Shown here: one piece after another, positions 27,299 through 36,710 of the stretch
Numbering within the stretch: the first letter of the stretch is position 1
Layout of the letters: every line of letters begins with the position of its first letter
DNA from: Mycobacterium spongiae
Lineage (GTDB): Bacteria; Actinomycetota; Actinomycetes; Mycobacteriales; Mycobacteriaceae
Assembly (NCBI RefSeq): GCF_018278905.1
Contig: NZ_CP046600.1
Span: 124,001 to 188,000 of the forward strand
Direction of reading: 5' to 3'
DNA length: 64,000 nt
The notes under the pieces: model-generated
What the model saw: only the letters and a program-made list of their open reading frames with translations
Databases searched by the model: none
What the model was told of the DNA's origin: nothing
Translations under genes and position numbers: made by a program

Positions 27299-27360
27299 TC
27301 TGCGCGGGCTGGCCAGTCGTGACCATCAAGCAGCACAACGGCGTAACGACTGCGCTCACC

Positions 27361-28623
27361 TCAGGTGTCGTGGCCTAGTTTGCGGGTCGCTTCGGCGGCT
27401 CGTCGGTGATGGCCGGCTACTTCGGACCCGACCACGCTGACCACCGGCGCGAGCATGATGATCAGCAAACAGAATCGAATCGGCAGGCCGGCCGCTGCGA
27501 GCAGCACCGAGGCGGCCAGTACGGTGGTGGCCAGCGAGACGAGCAGCGCATATGACCCATCCCAGGCATGAACCAACAATGTGTACGTGAAGTACACGGC
27601 CACAAGAAAGACAGCCACCGGCACCGCAATGGACAACACGGTGCTCGATGGTGAGATCCGCGAGTCGTGTTCGATATAGAAAGCGCCAGTGTGCAGGCCA
27701 GCGCCGGTGGCCACAATGGCACCGAAGACAACGATGTTCACGTAGCCGAGAGCAAAAGACTGCTCCCGATACCGATGAAGCAGATTGGCGATGGGCGTGG
27801 CGTTGTACATCCACCACATGCCGAAGGTCAGACCGGTGCCGGCAACCGCCACCAGGACCGCGTCGAGGGTGAAGCCCTGATCTTCGACCACGGCCGACAG
27901 CGACGCGACCGTGCCGATCATCCCCTCACCCAGCGCAATGATGATGAACTGGGTGTACCGCTCCGCGATATGGTGCGCATGCCAGGGGGTGCCCCCCTTG
28001 TGTCGTTCAGCGATCCACGGCCCGGTGACCTCGACGAGAAGCAGTGCCGCAGAGAACACTAATGTCATCGCCACCGAGGTGCGCGCCAGCGTTACCGCGA
28101 TCCATCCCACCTGCGCGACGATGATGGTGACGGCATAGGTCAGGCACGCCGGGCGTCGGTCGGGGTCCTGCTTGGCAGCACGCAACCATTGACCCGCCAA
28201 GGTGAGCCGCATGAGAACGTATCCGGCCATCATGACGAGATCGTCGACATGTCCGCCCTTTTCGAGGGAGGCGAACATCCGCAACAGGCCGAACGCCAGG
28301 ATGATCGCGCCAACCATCTGCAACATGGTGGCAAGTCGGTACGCCCAATCGTCGGTGTCGTACGCCGACGCGAACCAGGTGAAGGTGATCCACGCCCACG
28401 CGATGGTGAGAATGGCGAAGACAAAACCGAATAGCCCCGGGCCGGCATGGTTCTCGGAGACCGCATGCGCGAACTCGTTGGCGGCGATCGCCGCCGCGAC
28501 GACAAACGTCAGGTCGAAAAGCAACTCCAGCGATGTCGCGACACGGTGCTGCTCACGTGGGTCGCGTCCGGACATCCGTCGCAATCGGGGGCCATGCGCC
28601 CCGGCCTGCTCCACATCGGTCAC
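27361..28623 (-). CDS. LtrA-family (low temperature requirement A) membrane protein
   Basis: 420 residues. TSLELLFDLTFVVAAAIAAN, YTQFIIIALGEGMIGTVASL and FGMWWMYNATP are LtrA-family motifs, with about 11 membrane segments. The family is named after a Listeria protein needed for growth in the cold; its biochemical role is unknown. I chose the GTG at 28623 because TGAGGAG lies seven bases upstream; ATG 28575 is the alternative. Single gene, convergent with rpmE2. Confidence 0.88.
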   Translation of the reverse strand: MTDVEQAGAHGPRLRRMSGRDPREQHRVATSLELLFDLTFVVAAAIAANEFAHAVSENHAGPGLFGFVFAILTIAWAWITFTWFASAYDTDDWAYRLATMLQMVGAIILAFGLLRMFASLEKGGHVDDLVMMAGYVLMRLTLAGQWLRAAKQDPDRRPACLTYAVTIIVAQVGWIAVTLARTSVAMTLVFSAALLLVEVTGPWIAERHKGGTPWHAHHIAERYTQFIIIALGEGMIGTVASLSAVVEDQGFTLDAVLVAVAGTGLTFGMWWMYNATPIANLLHRYREQSFALGYVNIVVFGAIVATGAGLHTGAFYIEHDSRISPSSTVLSIAVPVAVFLVAVYFTYTLLVHAWDGSYALLVSLATTVLAASVLLAAAGLPIRFCLLIIMLAPVVSVVGSEVAGHHRRAAEATRKLGHDT

Positions 28624-28809
28624 GCCCAAACTCCTCACGCGTCTCGGCGATCGCGCCTCCCGAGAAATCCTGTGCGATCGAGTATTCGATGCGGGCCGCT
28701 CCGACATCGCCCGCTAGGCCATCCCGGACGATAGCACCGAATCAATCGTCTGCGAGGGGACCGCTGACCACGAAGTGAGCCCATTTGTGGGCCACCCGCG
28801 AGGGTATTG

Positions 28810-28819
28810 ACCGATCGGT
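28810..28819. promoter_or_regulatory. TetR operator copy upstream of the TetR gene
   Basis: ACCGATCGGT, the core of the perfect palindrome found at 29440-29463, lies 22 bases upstream of the TetR start; the context TGACCGATCGGTACA shares the right half-site. This suggests autoregulation. Confidence 0.7.
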
Positions 28820-28841
28820 ACAGACTCGCTATGGTGTGGAC

Positions 28842-29426
28842 ATGCCCTGGGACAAGTCGTTCTCCATCGACACGGTGCTCGACCGTGCCGGCGACGTATT
28901 CCTTGAGCACGGCTACGAGGCGACGACGATGACGATGCTGCTAGCGCGGATGGGGATCCAAAAGGGCAGCTTCTATGCCACGTTCACCAGTAAGCGAGAC
29001 GTTTTCGTTGAGGTGCTCAAACGCTATATCGCGAACGCCGGCACCGTGATGGCCGACCAAACTCGGGGCCGACCCCCGCTGGAAGCGCTGGTAGACCAGA
29101 TGCAAACCTCGGCAACGTGGTGCTCGGGCCGTGTGGCGGCTCTTGGGTGCATGCTGGTCAACACGGCGATCGAGCTGGGCCCCCGCGACCCGGAAATACA
29201 AGAACTGGTGCACCGTGCCCTCGAGGCCCAGGCCCAGTCCTTCACAGAGCTCGTCGAGCAAGCACAGGCTAGCGGGGCGCTCAGTGCCGATCTCGACGCG
29301 GCCTCGACGGCTCAAATGCTGGTCAGTGTGCGACTTGGTCTGCGCGTCATGGGGCGCGCGGGGATGACACCCGACGTGGCCCGGTCGGCTGTCGCCAGCA
29401 CCTTGGAGGTGCTCGAGCTCGCCTGA
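28842..29426 (+). CDS. TetR/AcrR-family regulator
   Basis: 194 residues. The N-terminal HTH is DRAGDVFLEHGYEATTMTML, then MGIQKGSFYATFTSKRDVFVE, the canonical TetR helix 2-4 arrangement. The C-terminal helices (GCMLVNTAIELGPRDPEI) are of the TetR_C group with the MLVN motif, which often control redox or xenobiotic genes. Copies of the palindrome ACCGATCGGT lie before this gene and before the AhpD-like gene, so it likely represses both. Confidence 0.92.
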   Translation: MPWDKSFSIDTVLDRAGDVFLEHGYEATTMTMLLARMGIQKGSFYATFTSKRDVFVEVLKRYIANAGTVMADQTRGRPPLEALVDQMQTSATWCSGRVAALGCMLVNTAIELGPRDPEIQELVHRALEAQAQSFTELVEQAQASGALSADLDAASTAQMLVSVRLGLRVMGRAGMTPDVARSAVASTLEVLELA

Positions 29427-29439
29427 ATTTTTTTTGCCC

Positions 29440-29463
29440 AGTGTGTACCGATCGGTACACACT
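29440..29463. promoter_or_regulatory. perfect 24-bp palindromic operator before the AhpD-like gene
   Basis: Half-site AGTGTGTACCGA (29440-29451) is followed directly by its exact inverse complement (29452-29463). It sits 26 bases upstream of the AhpD-like start and carries the same ACCGATCGGT core as the site before the TetR gene. Confidence 0.85.
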
Positions 29464-29489
29464 AGATCACAACCAAGGAAGGTAACATC

Positions 29490-30053
29490 ATGTCCGATTT
29501 CCCCACCCACACAATCGAATCCGCGCCGGAGGCGGCAACGCCACTGCTCCAGGCAGCCAAGAAGGCCTACGGGTTCGTGCCCAATCTGCTTGCGGGGATG
29601 GCCGAGGCGCCAGCGATCCTCGAGGGCTACATGACGCTGTCGCGGATCTTCAACAAAGCGGATCTGACCGACACCGAGCGTCAGATCATCCTGATGACCA
29701 ACAACCGGCTCAATCACTGCGTCTACTGCATGGCCGCCCACACCTCGATCTCCCAAGGCGCGGGGGTCCCGGCAGACGTGATCGAGTCGCTGCGCTCTGG
29801 GACGCCGATCGCCGACGCCAAGCTGGAGGCGCTGCGAAACTTCGCCGCCGTGATCAACGAAACCCGCGGTTGGCCTACGCCTGACGACGTTGAGGAGTTC
29901 CTAGCAGCGGGCTACACCCGCCAGACCGTCTTGGAGGTCATCCTCGGTACGGGCTTGAAGGTATTGAGCAACTACACCAACCACGTTGCCGAGACCCAGG
30001 TCGACACGGCGTTCGCCGTCAACGCCTGGACTCCGGAAATGGCCCGAGCGTAG
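29490..30053 (+). CDS. carboxymuconolactone decarboxylase / AhpD-like protein
   Basis: 187 residues. The AhpD-type redox motif is NHCVYCMAAH, with Cys77, Cys80 and His84 in the C-x-x-C-x-x-x-H arrangement; the glutamate four residues before the first cysteine in AhpD is asparagine or leucine here. The family acts as an alkylhydroperoxidase or peroxiredoxin partner. ATG preceded by AAGGAAGGT. Under a TetR operator and followed by an SDR gene. Confidence 0.9.
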   Translation: MSDFPTHTIESAPEAATPLLQAAKKAYGFVPNLLAGMAEAPAILEGYMTLSRIFNKADLTDTERQIILMTNNRLNHCVYCMAAHTSISQGAGVPADVIESLRSGTPIADAKLEALRNFAAVINETRGWPTPDDVEEFLAAGYTRQTVLEVILGTGLKVLSNYTNHVAETQVDTAFAVNAWTPEMARA

Positions 30054-30088
30054 CCCAGGCGCGGGACGTATCCCGTTGGTGACCTTTC

Positions 30089-30124
30089 CATCGTGCTGGC
30101 CATCGTGCTGGCCATCGTGGCCGG
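30089..30124. repeat. 12-bp tandem repeat (CATCGTGCTGGC)
   Basis: Two perfect copies (30089-30100 and 30101-30112) and a third degraded copy (CATCGTGGCCGG) in the gap between the AhpD-like and SDR genes. Confidence 0.8.
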
Positions 30125-30184
30125 CGCCTCGACTGACCTACCAAATATCCGCGCGACCTCCCTGACCGAAAGGACGTTGACATC

Positions 30185-30997
30185 ATGGCGAAATCTGTTC
30201 TTATCACTGGTGCTACCGATGGCCTCGGATTGGCCACAGCCAGACGGCTAGTGGAGGCCGGCCACCACGTGCTGCTGCACGGACGCAATCCAAGCAAGCT
30301 GGCCGACGCGACGAACTCGGTCTCGTCGGCGTCGGGCGATGCGCGGGTGAGTGGATATCTGGCCGATCTGTCACGCATGACGGAAGTCGAGGCGCTGGCC
30401 AAGGAGGTGACCGACAAGCACACCAACCTGGATGTGCTGATCAACAACGCCGGTGTCTACAGTGCAGGTGACCTGACGACAGCGGACGGGCTTGACGTGC
30501 GTTTCGCTGTCAATACCATCGCGCCCTACGCGCTGACACAACGGCTCCTGCCGCTGATCGGACCGTCCGGGCGAGTTATCAACTTGTCTTCGGCGGCGCA
30601 GGCACCCGTCGATCTCCACGCACTGGCCGGACGCGTCAAGCTATCCGGAGATGGTGCAGCCTACGCGCAAAGCAAACTGGCGCTCACGATGTGGTCTCGG
30701 GTACTAGGTCTTCGGTTCAAAGATGAGGGTCCAGCGATCATCGCCGTCAATCCAGGCTCAATGCTCGGCACCAAGATGGTCAAGAACGCATTCGGCGTCG
30801 CCGGCGCTGATATCGGCATCGGCGCGGAAATCCTGACGCGCGCAGCGCTGGCAGATGACTTCGCAGCAGCATCCGGCCAATATTTCGACAACGACGAGGG
30901 CCGATTTTCCTCGCCGCACGACGATGCGCTTGATCCCGAAAAATCCGAGCAGACTGTGCGTGCGATCGAGGCAGTTCTGGCTGACCTGCAGACGTAG
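30185..30997 (+). CDS. short-chain dehydrogenase/reductase
   Basis: 270 residues, classical SDR: cofactor motif TGATDGLG, NNAG, catalytic Ser in INLSSAAQ and the Y-x-x-x-K pair in AYAQSKLAL. HGRNPSKL after the second strand suggests NADP preference. The ATG follows GAAAGGACGTTGACATC. It is 130 bases downstream of the AhpD-like gene and probably part of the same TetR-controlled unit; the substrate is unknown. Confidence 0.92.
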   Translation: MAKSVLITGATDGLGLATARRLVEAGHHVLLHGRNPSKLADATNSVSSASGDARVSGYLADLSRMTEVEALAKEVTDKHTNLDVLINNAGVYSAGDLTTADGLDVRFAVNTIAPYALTQRLLPLIGPSGRVINLSSAAQAPVDLHALAGRVKLSGDGAAYAQSKLALTMWSRVLGLRFKDEGPAIIAVNPGSMLGTKMVKNAFGVAGADIGIGAEILTRAALADDFAAASGQYFDNDEGRFSSPHDDALDPEKSEQTVRAIEAVLADLQT

Positions 30998-31050
30998 GAC
31001 TTGGAGGTAGACTGTTCGGTCAGCAGGCAGTCGGCTCTACGGCCGCCCCG

Positions 31051-31530
31051 TCATTGGTTGTCCGAACAGCCAACCTCGCCCTCGACCACGCCGGGGTCCG
31101 CTCCGCCGTCTACCGGAGGCCACATTGTCAACGTGTAGTTGCCCGCGTAGCGCGAGTCGTCGCTAGGCAGCTGGGAGGTCTCGATAATCAGCTCGACTGA
31201 GGCGAAGGGGTTTTCGCCCTGCGTCTCGCGATAGATCAGCAGCTTGAGATCGTTGCCCTGCCACCATTGCTGCAGGAGATCGGAGCTGCGGAGCCTGAAC
31301 TCCCGCAGGGACTTGCTGGTGCGTGCATCCTTCGACTGGAACTCGCCGCTCACCGTATGAATGCTGGGAATCGAGCGCCCATAGGAGCCCGTGAAGTCGA
31401 GCTCGAGGTTGTTGTCATCGATGCGGCAGTCGAATCCACCGGTGGCCGAAGCCGTAGCCGGCCCGAGGACGACGCCGACCACGACTACCGATGCGGTAAT
31501 GGCACATATCGTTGTCAGTCTGCCTAGCAT
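31051..31530 (-). CDS. exported hypothetical protein
   Basis: 159 residues. A signal peptide (MLGRLTTICAITASVVVVGV, cleavage probably after ATASA) precedes a mature domain with one Cys near each end (FDCRIDD and VGCSDNQ), likely a disulfide. The core (FTGSYGRSIPSIHTVSGEF, LKLLIYRE) looks beta-rich. I do not recognise the family. GGGAG lies before the ATG at 31530; an upstream GTG (31539) is possible. Divergent from the LLM oxidoreductase. Confidence 0.75.
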   Translation of the reverse strand: MLGRLTTICAITASVVVVGVVLGPATASATGGFDCRIDDNNLELDFTGSYGRSIPSIHTVSGEFQSKDARTSKSLREFRLRSSDLLQQWWQGNDLKLLIYRETQGENPFASVELIIETSQLPSDDSRYAGNYTLTMWPPVDGGADPGVVEGEVGCSDNQ

Positions 31531-31709
31531 GTCTTTCACTCCCGTTGAGCTTGTCTGCACTACCGCTACCGCCTCGATGGCCGGGGTGACGAGTTTGTCC
31601 GATGGGCACCATTGTCGCTCCCGGGGCCAAGACTCCTGCTGTCGGCGCGGGAATAGCCTGGTCTGCGCCAGCGTTGGAACGCAGCTGAGTCGACAGATAG
31701 GAGTCGCGG

Positions 31710-32540
31710 ATGAGGTTCGGGATTTCCACGTTCGTCAACGACGACACGATCGACCCGGTCTCGCTGGCGCGTGCGATCGAGGAACGCGGTTTCACCTCAC
31801 TGGCCGTCGCTGAACACACGCACATTCCCGCCAGCCGGGAGTCGCCCTACCCGCTCGGCGGCGAGTTGCCGGCGGTGTACTACCGAACCTTGGACCCGTT
31901 TGTCACGCTCGCCGCGGCGGCAGCCGTCACGTCCACAATCGAACTTTTCACCGGAATCGCACTGCTGATCCAGCGCGACCCGATCACTACCGCGAAAGAA
32001 GCCGCGAGCATCGATCTCATCTCCGGCGGCCGGTTCGTGTTCGGCGTGGGCGCTGGCTGGAACATTGAGGAGTTGCGCGACCACGGCACTGACCCGAAGA
32101 CGCGCGGTGCCCTGCTCGACGAGCGGATCGAAGCGATCAAGGCCCTGTGGACGGCCGAACCCGCTGAGTACCACGGCAAGTACGTCGATTTCGATTTGTC
32201 GTACAGTCGGCCCAAGCCGGTCCGGCAGCCGCATCCGCCCATCTTCATCGGTGGCGACTCCAACGCCACCGTCAAGCGCGTGATTCGGCACGACGCCGGA
32301 TGGATATCCAACCCGCTGCCCGTGGCGGCACTGAACAAGCGCATCGATCAGATGCGCGCCGGCGCCGGCGGCGACGTCCCGCTCGCGATGTTCGGCACGC
32401 CCGGCAACCTTGAGTACTGGCGTGCCGCAGAAGAACTGGGTTTCGATCAGTTGGGATTGTTCCTGCCCACCCTGCCGCGCGACGAATCACTGAGACAGCT
32501 CGACGAATACGCTGACCTGGTGGATCGCTATCGGGGCTAG
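31710..32540 (+). CDS. LLM-class F420-dependent oxidoreductase
   Basis: 276 residues, luciferase-like TIM barrel. FTSLAVAEHTHIPASRES and RRFVFGVGAGWN-type (GGRFVFGVGAGWNIEELRDH) match the TIGR03619-like actinobacterial group, with PIFIGGDSNATVKRVIRHDAG later. Such enzymes use reduced coenzyme F420. TAGGAGTCGCGG precedes the ATG. It converges with the cupin gene. The substrate is unknown. Confidence 0.9.
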   Translation: MRFGISTFVNDDTIDPVSLARAIEERGFTSLAVAEHTHIPASRESPYPLGGELPAVYYRTLDPFVTLAAAAAVTSTIELFTGIALLIQRDPITTAKEAASIDLISGGRFVFGVGAGWNIEELRDHGTDPKTRGALLDERIEAIKALWTAEPAEYHGKYVDFDLSYSRPKPVRQPHPPIFIGGDSNATVKRVIRHDAGWISNPLPVAALNKRIDQMRAGAGGDVPLAMFGTPGNLEYWRAAEELGFDQLGLFLPTLPRDESLRQLDEYADLVDRYRG

Positions 32541-32568
32541 CGCCACGGTGGTACCGTCGCAGCTTCCG

Positions 32569-33048
32569 TTACGCGGGAGCCTGCTCGGCGTAGAAATCAG
32601 CGACCAGCGAGTCGATCGTGATCTCGGCGACGACCTGCATCGTCGCGTCATAGATCTCGTAGAGAAGATGACTCGGTGAGTCCGGGCGGGCACCGAAATA
32701 GACCACGCCACCCTCGGCACCCCCGCGTTCGAGGTGAGGCTTCTGGTCATTTCCCGTTAGCGCGTAGTCACCGGCGCGGCGAAAGCGGTGATTGGTAGTC
32801 GAACCATCGGACTCGACGTCCCACAGATGCTGTTCACCTTCCAGGACGATCACGCTGGTGACCGCGGCGTGGCGGTGTATCGGACAGTGCCCGCCGTCGC
32901 CTTGCCAGCGCACGATCATGTCGAGCGTTGCGGCTTCGCGGTCGTAGCCCAGAATTGTGTAATCGTGGTGAATCTTGTGGGTGGACCCGGGCCGCCCGGT
33001 GACCTCCTTCCACCGGAAGCGCGATGCATCGAAAGTGCTATTGATCAT
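32569..33048 (-). CDS. cupin-domain protein
   Basis: 159 residues. GGHCPIHRHAAVTSVIVLEG is the first cupin motif with its His ligands (H-x-H), with a second hydrophobic strand block GGVVYFGARPD; it is an RmlC-like small cupin. The ATG 33048 follows GAGGAGATCCACA and overlaps the end of the FadD2-like gene by 11 bases, so it is coupled to it. As the last gene of the P450 operon it may be a small isomerase or binding protein for the same pathway. Confidence 0.85.
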   Translation of the reverse strand: MINSTFDASRFRWKEVTGRPGSTHKIHHDYTILGYDREAATLDMIVRWQGDGGHCPIHRHAAVTSVIVLEGEQHLWDVESDGSTTNHRFRRAGDYALTGNDQKPHLERGGAEGGVVYFGARPDSPSHLLYEIYDATMQVVAEITIDSLVADFYAEQAPA

Positions 33049-34717
33049 TGTGGATCTCCTCTCGGTCGTCGGCGCTGAGGAGGCGCTTGACGACCTTGCC
33101 AGTCGGGTTACGAGGCAGTTGCTCGACAAATATCACGTCGCGCGGAACCTTGAACCGCGCCAGCCGGTCTCGGACATAATCTCTGACGTCCTGCTCCGAT
33201 AGGCGGGCATCGTGGCGGAGTGCGACGAAGCTGCGCAGCCGCTGCCCGTATTGGCCGTCGGGCACGCCGACGACGGCCGCCTCCCGGATCTGGGGATGGG
33301 CGCTGAGCGTCTCCTCTACTTCGGCGGGGAAGACGTTCTCGGCCCCCGACACGATCATGTCGTCGTCGCGGCCATCGACAAAAAGTCTTCCAGCGGAGTC
33401 GAAGTGGCCGACATCACCGCTGGAGAGCAGCCCGCCGATGCTCTCCTTCGCTGCGCCATCTGTATAGCCGTCGAACTGAATTCCGTTGCCGACGAAGATC
33501 CGTCCCCGCTGCCCGATCGGCACCTCGAGACCGGCGTCTCCCAATAGCTTGACGATCGTGCCGGGCACTGGCCGCCCAACACAACCGGGTTCGTCTGTCA
33601 GGTCCGTTGGCGTTGCGATGGTGGCGTAGGCGACCTCGGTGGATCCGTACATGTTGTAGAGCACCGGCCCGAAAGCATCCATGGCTTCGCGGCACAGCGT
33701 CGCCCCCAGCGCGGAGCCCGCCACGAAGACGATCCGAAGCGCCGAGAGGTCGAGTCCCGATCGGGAAGTGGGCCCCAGATCAAGGATTCGCCGCAACATG
33801 ACCGGGACCGCGATCATCGCCGTGGCCCGTTGCGCACCAAGACTGTCCAGCGTTTGCCGTGCATCGAATCGGCGCCTCAGCACCAGCGATGAGCCCAACA
33901 GCAATCCCAGCATCACGTGGCCAAAGCCGAGCGCGTGGAACAACGGAACGCAGCATTCGGTCACCTCGCGGGCACGAAACGGCACGCGGCTGAGTAGGCT
34001 GCCGGCGGGGAACAACGATCGTGACTCAGCTCGCGGCGCTCCCTTCGGCGTTCCGGTCGTACCGCTTGTCAGGATGACCAGCTTGGCGTGGTCGGCGGGC
34101 GGTGGAGGTGGTGACGAATCACCGTCCCCGACAGCCGTCTCCAGGCTGTCGGGCACCGTGTGCTCGCTGAACGCGGTCGTGCATCCCAGTCGGAGCGTCA
34201 CATCGGAGGCGAGATGGGCGAATTCGTCGTCGTGGACGAGCAGGTCCGCGCCTTCCCGGGCAAGGACGTCACGTATCTGTGGGGCGCCAAAGTCGGTATT
34301 CAGCAATACGATCCGGGCGCCGCACTTGGCCGCGGCGAACAGCGCGTCCAGAAAGCCGCGATGATTGCGGGCGAGGATCGCCACCCCGTCGCCGGCGCGT
34401 AGACCCCGCTTGTGCCAGGTGTTGGCTACCGCGTTGGAGCGGTCCTCCAGCTCGGCGAAGCTCAGCGCGCCACGCTCATCGACTACTGCGGTGCGGTCAC
34501 GGTGGAGTGCCGCAGCCATGGTGACCGCCGCTCCCAGGGGTCCGTAGTTGCGCATCGACCGGGACACCGCGACAAGGCGCTGCGGCGGTAGCGGTTTCAG
34601 CGCACCGGTGCGGGCCACCTGCCACAGCGCCCACAGTTCCTCGCGCGTCCGCGAGGCCACCGCCGCAGGCCGTTTCGTGGCCGCAGCGCGGGAGCCCCCA
34701 CGGAGCTGCGGGGTCAT
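33038..34717 (-). CDS. acyl-CoA synthetase, FadD2-like
   Basis: 559 residues. P-loop VILTSGTTGTPKGAP, NMYGSTEVAYATIATP, SGDVGHFDSAGRLFVDGRDD, MIVSGAENVFPAEVEE and the catalytic Lys in NPTGKVVKRLL. The order and wording are close to M. tuberculosis FadD2 as I recall it. The ATG 34717 overlaps the P450 stop by four bases (ATGA). It would load a carboxylic acid, possibly a sterol side-chain acid made by the P450, onto CoA. Confidence 0.92.
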   Translation of the reverse strand: MTPQLRGGSRAAATKRPAAVASRTREELWALWQVARTGALKPLPPQRLVAVSRSMRNYGPLGAAVTMAAALHRDRTAVVDERGALSFAELEDRSNAVANTWHKRGLRAGDGVAILARNHRGFLDALFAAAKCGARIVLLNTDFGAPQIRDVLAREGADLLVHDDEFAHLASDVTLRLGCTTAFSEHTVPDSLETAVGDGDSSPPPPPADHAKLVILTSGTTGTPKGAPRAESRSLFPAGSLLSRVPFRAREVTECCVPLFHALGFGHVMLGLLLGSSLVLRRRFDARQTLDSLGAQRATAMIAVPVMLRRILDLGPTSRSGLDLSALRIVFVAGSALGATLCREAMDAFGPVLYNMYGSTEVAYATIATPTDLTDEPGCVGRPVPGTIVKLLGDAGLEVPIGQRGRIFVGNGIQFDGYTDGAAKESIGGLLSSGDVGHFDSAGRLFVDGRDDDMIVSGAENVFPAEVEETLSAHPQIREAAVVGVPDGQYGQRLRSFVALRHDARLSEQDVRDYVRDRLARFKVPRDVIFVEQLPRNPTGKVVKRLLSADDREEIHNDQ

Positions 34718-35979
34718 TCGGCCGCAGGGCACGGAGTCGGGGACCCGCCGGTGTAGTCGACCTGCCAGTGTTTGATGCCGTTGAGCCAACCCGACCGCAG
34801 CCGTTGCGGTGGCGACAACGGGCTCAGGTTAGGCATGTGGTCCGCGATCGCGTTGAAGATCAGGTTTATTGTCATACGCGCCAGGTTCGCGCCAATGCAG
34901 TAATGCGCCCCGGTACCGCCGAAACCCACCTGGGGATTGGGATTTCGCAAAACGTTGAACGACTGCGGGTCCTCGAAAACGTCTTCATCAAAGTTGGCGG
35001 AACGGTAGAACAGCACAACGCGCTGGCCCTTCTTGATCGCGACGCCGCCAACCTCGGTGTCCTCGAGCGCGGTGCGCTGAAACGCCGTGATCGGAGTTGC
35101 CCAGCGGACGATCTCGTCGGCCGCGGTCTCGGGCCGCAGCCGCCGATACAGATCCCACTGTTCAGGAAAGTCGTTGAACGCCATCATGCCCTGGGTTATC
35201 GAGTGACGAGTTGTCTCGTTTCCGGCCACGGCCAGTGTCAGCACAAAGAAGCCGAATTCTGCGTCCGACAACTTCTCTCCGTCAATGTCTGCCTGCAGCA
35301 GTGTGGTGACGATGTCGTCACCGGGGTTCTTCGTCCTGATGTCCGCCATCTCCATCGCGTAGGCCAGCACCTGCATCGACGATGCTTGACCGTCGATGTC
35401 CCCGTATTCGGGGTCTTCGCTGCCGGTCATCTCGTCGGCCCAGCGGAACAGCTTCGCGCGGTCCTCCAACGGCACATCGAGCAGTCCCGCGATGGCCTGC
35501 AACGGTAGCTCGCGCGACACCTGCTCGACGAAGTCGCCGAAGCCGTGCGTTGCAGCGGCCCTGACGATGGCCTGCGCACGTTCGTTGAGTTCGGCACGCA
35601 TGCGTCCGACCGCGCGTGGTGTGAAAGCGCGGGAGATGATCTTGCGCAGCCGGGTGTGGTGGGGGGCATCGATGTTGAGGATCGATGCACGAGCCATGTC
35701 GATATGCGCCCGTTCTACGTGATCGGGATACCGGGGGATCGCGGTGTTCTCGTAGGTCGAAAAGATGTCACTACGCAGCGATATCTCCTTGACCTCCTGG
35801 TGCTTGGTCACCACCCAGAACCCCCCGTCGTTGAATCCGCCTTTGCCGACGGGCTGCTCGTTCCACCAGATCGGTTGCGTTCGGCGAAGTTCGGCGAGTT
35901 CGGCGACGGGGATACGCTCCGCGTAGATATCGGGATCGGTGAAATCGAAACCGGCAGGCAGGTTGGGACATAACGCCAT
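34714..35979 (-). CDS. cytochrome P450, CYP125-like (sterol side-chain hydroxylase type)
   Basis: 421 residues from ATG 35979, with AAGAGGAGCAGCC before it. The heme-binding loop is GFGGTGAHYCIGANLARM (Cys361), the I-helix AGNETTRHS and the ExxR pair Glu289/Arg292. The C-terminal RLRSGWLNGIKHWQVDYTG and the start NLPAGFDFTDPDIYAERIPV are characteristic of CYP125, which oxidises the terminal side-chain carbon of cholesterol. It is in an operon with TetR, a CoA ligase and a cupin. Confidence 0.93.
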   Translation of the reverse strand: MALCPNLPAGFDFTDPDIYAERIPVAELAELRRTQPIWWNEQPVGKGGFNDGGFWVVTKHQEVKEISLRSDIFSTYENTAIPRYPDHVERAHIDMARASILNIDAPHHTRLRKIISRAFTPRAVGRMRAELNERAQAIVRAAATHGFGDFVEQVSRELPLQAIAGLLDVPLEDRAKLFRWADEMTGSEDPEYGDIDGQASSMQVLAYAMEMADIRTKNPGDDIVTTLLQADIDGEKLSDAEFGFFVLTLAVAGNETTRHSITQGMMAFNDFPEQWDLYRRLRPETAADEIVRWATPITAFQRTALEDTEVGGVAIKKGQRVVLFYRSANFDEDVFEDPQSFNVLRNPNPQVGFGGTGAHYCIGANLARMTINLIFNAIADHMPNLSPLSPPQRLRSGWLNGIKHWQVDYTGGSPTPCPAAE

Positions 35980-36008
35980 GGCTGCTCCTCTTGTCGGGCG
36001 CACTGCTC

Positions 36009-36668
36009 TCACTCACTCGGATCTGCTGGCTCTAGCGGGCCGTGGTGGTCGGAGAAAAGGGACCCGCGCAGCAGTGCTTTGGCGGCATGCAGCGCACTGT
36101 GATACTCGCGCAGTGGGAGAACAGCGGCCTGCTCGGTGAGTCCGCGCGCCAGGGCGTAGATCGCGTTCACCGCGCCGTCGGCGCCAATACGTTCGTCGAG
36201 GGCTCCCTGCCGGCATGCGTCGTCGACGATGTCGGCGATGATGTCGCGTAGCACCGCGAAGTCGGCCTGACCGGGTTGCGACTTGCGTACGAAGGCAGCG
36301 CTTTCGGCCCGGATCGCGCGCTCGAAGGAGGCCAGGTAGGGATACTCGCGCATCAGCTGATCCGATGCGTCGAGCACGGCGTCGAGCCGGCTGGCCACGT
36401 CGCCGTCCCGGGCGCCGGCGGCGCGCAACCGGGGCAACGCGATGTTCTCGATCTCGGCGACCGCCGCCGTCAGCAACTCTGCCTTGGTGGGAAAGTAGTG
36501 ATAGAGGCTGGCGCTGGTCATGCCCGCGGCTTTAGCGATCTCGCGGATGCTGGCCTGGGAGTAGCCAACTTCGGCGACGCAGCGCATCGTTGCGGTCAGG
36601 ATCCGCTGGCGCGTTTGCTCGTTGTTGGCGCCGACCGGGCGGCCCAGCTGTGTCGATGTCACGCTCAT
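36009..36668 (-). CDS. TetR-family regulator of the P450 operon
   Basis: 219 residues. HTH: RQRILTATMRCVAEVGYSQA followed by SIREIAKAAGMTSASLYHYF and PTKAELLTAAV, the KstR/FadR-like TetR arrangement. It is the first gene of the operon, 29 bases before the CYP125-like start. An inverted repeat TTAATCAA-N8-TTGATTAA lies in the divergent promoter region to the 5-alpha-reductase-like gene, so it may regulate both directions. Confidence 0.92.
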   Translation of the reverse strand: MSVTSTQLGRPVGANNEQTRQRILTATMRCVAEVGYSQASIREIAKAAGMTSASLYHYFPTKAELLTAAVAEIENIALPRLRAAGARDGDVASRLDAVLDASDQLMREYPYLASFERAIRAESAAFVRKSQPGQADFAVLRDIIADIVDDACRQGALDERIGADGAVNAIYALARGLTEQAAVLPLREYHSALHAAKALLRGSLFSDHHGPLEPADPSE

Positions 36669-36710
36669 GTCCGCCCGCCTGCGATTGTCGTCGAGTAGAA
36701 ACGTGGGCCG

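Noticed and set aside
27299..27360. Terminator between rpmE2 and the LtrA gene
   Set aside because: Only CAGTCGT/ACGACTG arms of 7 bp about 24 bases apart and no T-run; too weak.
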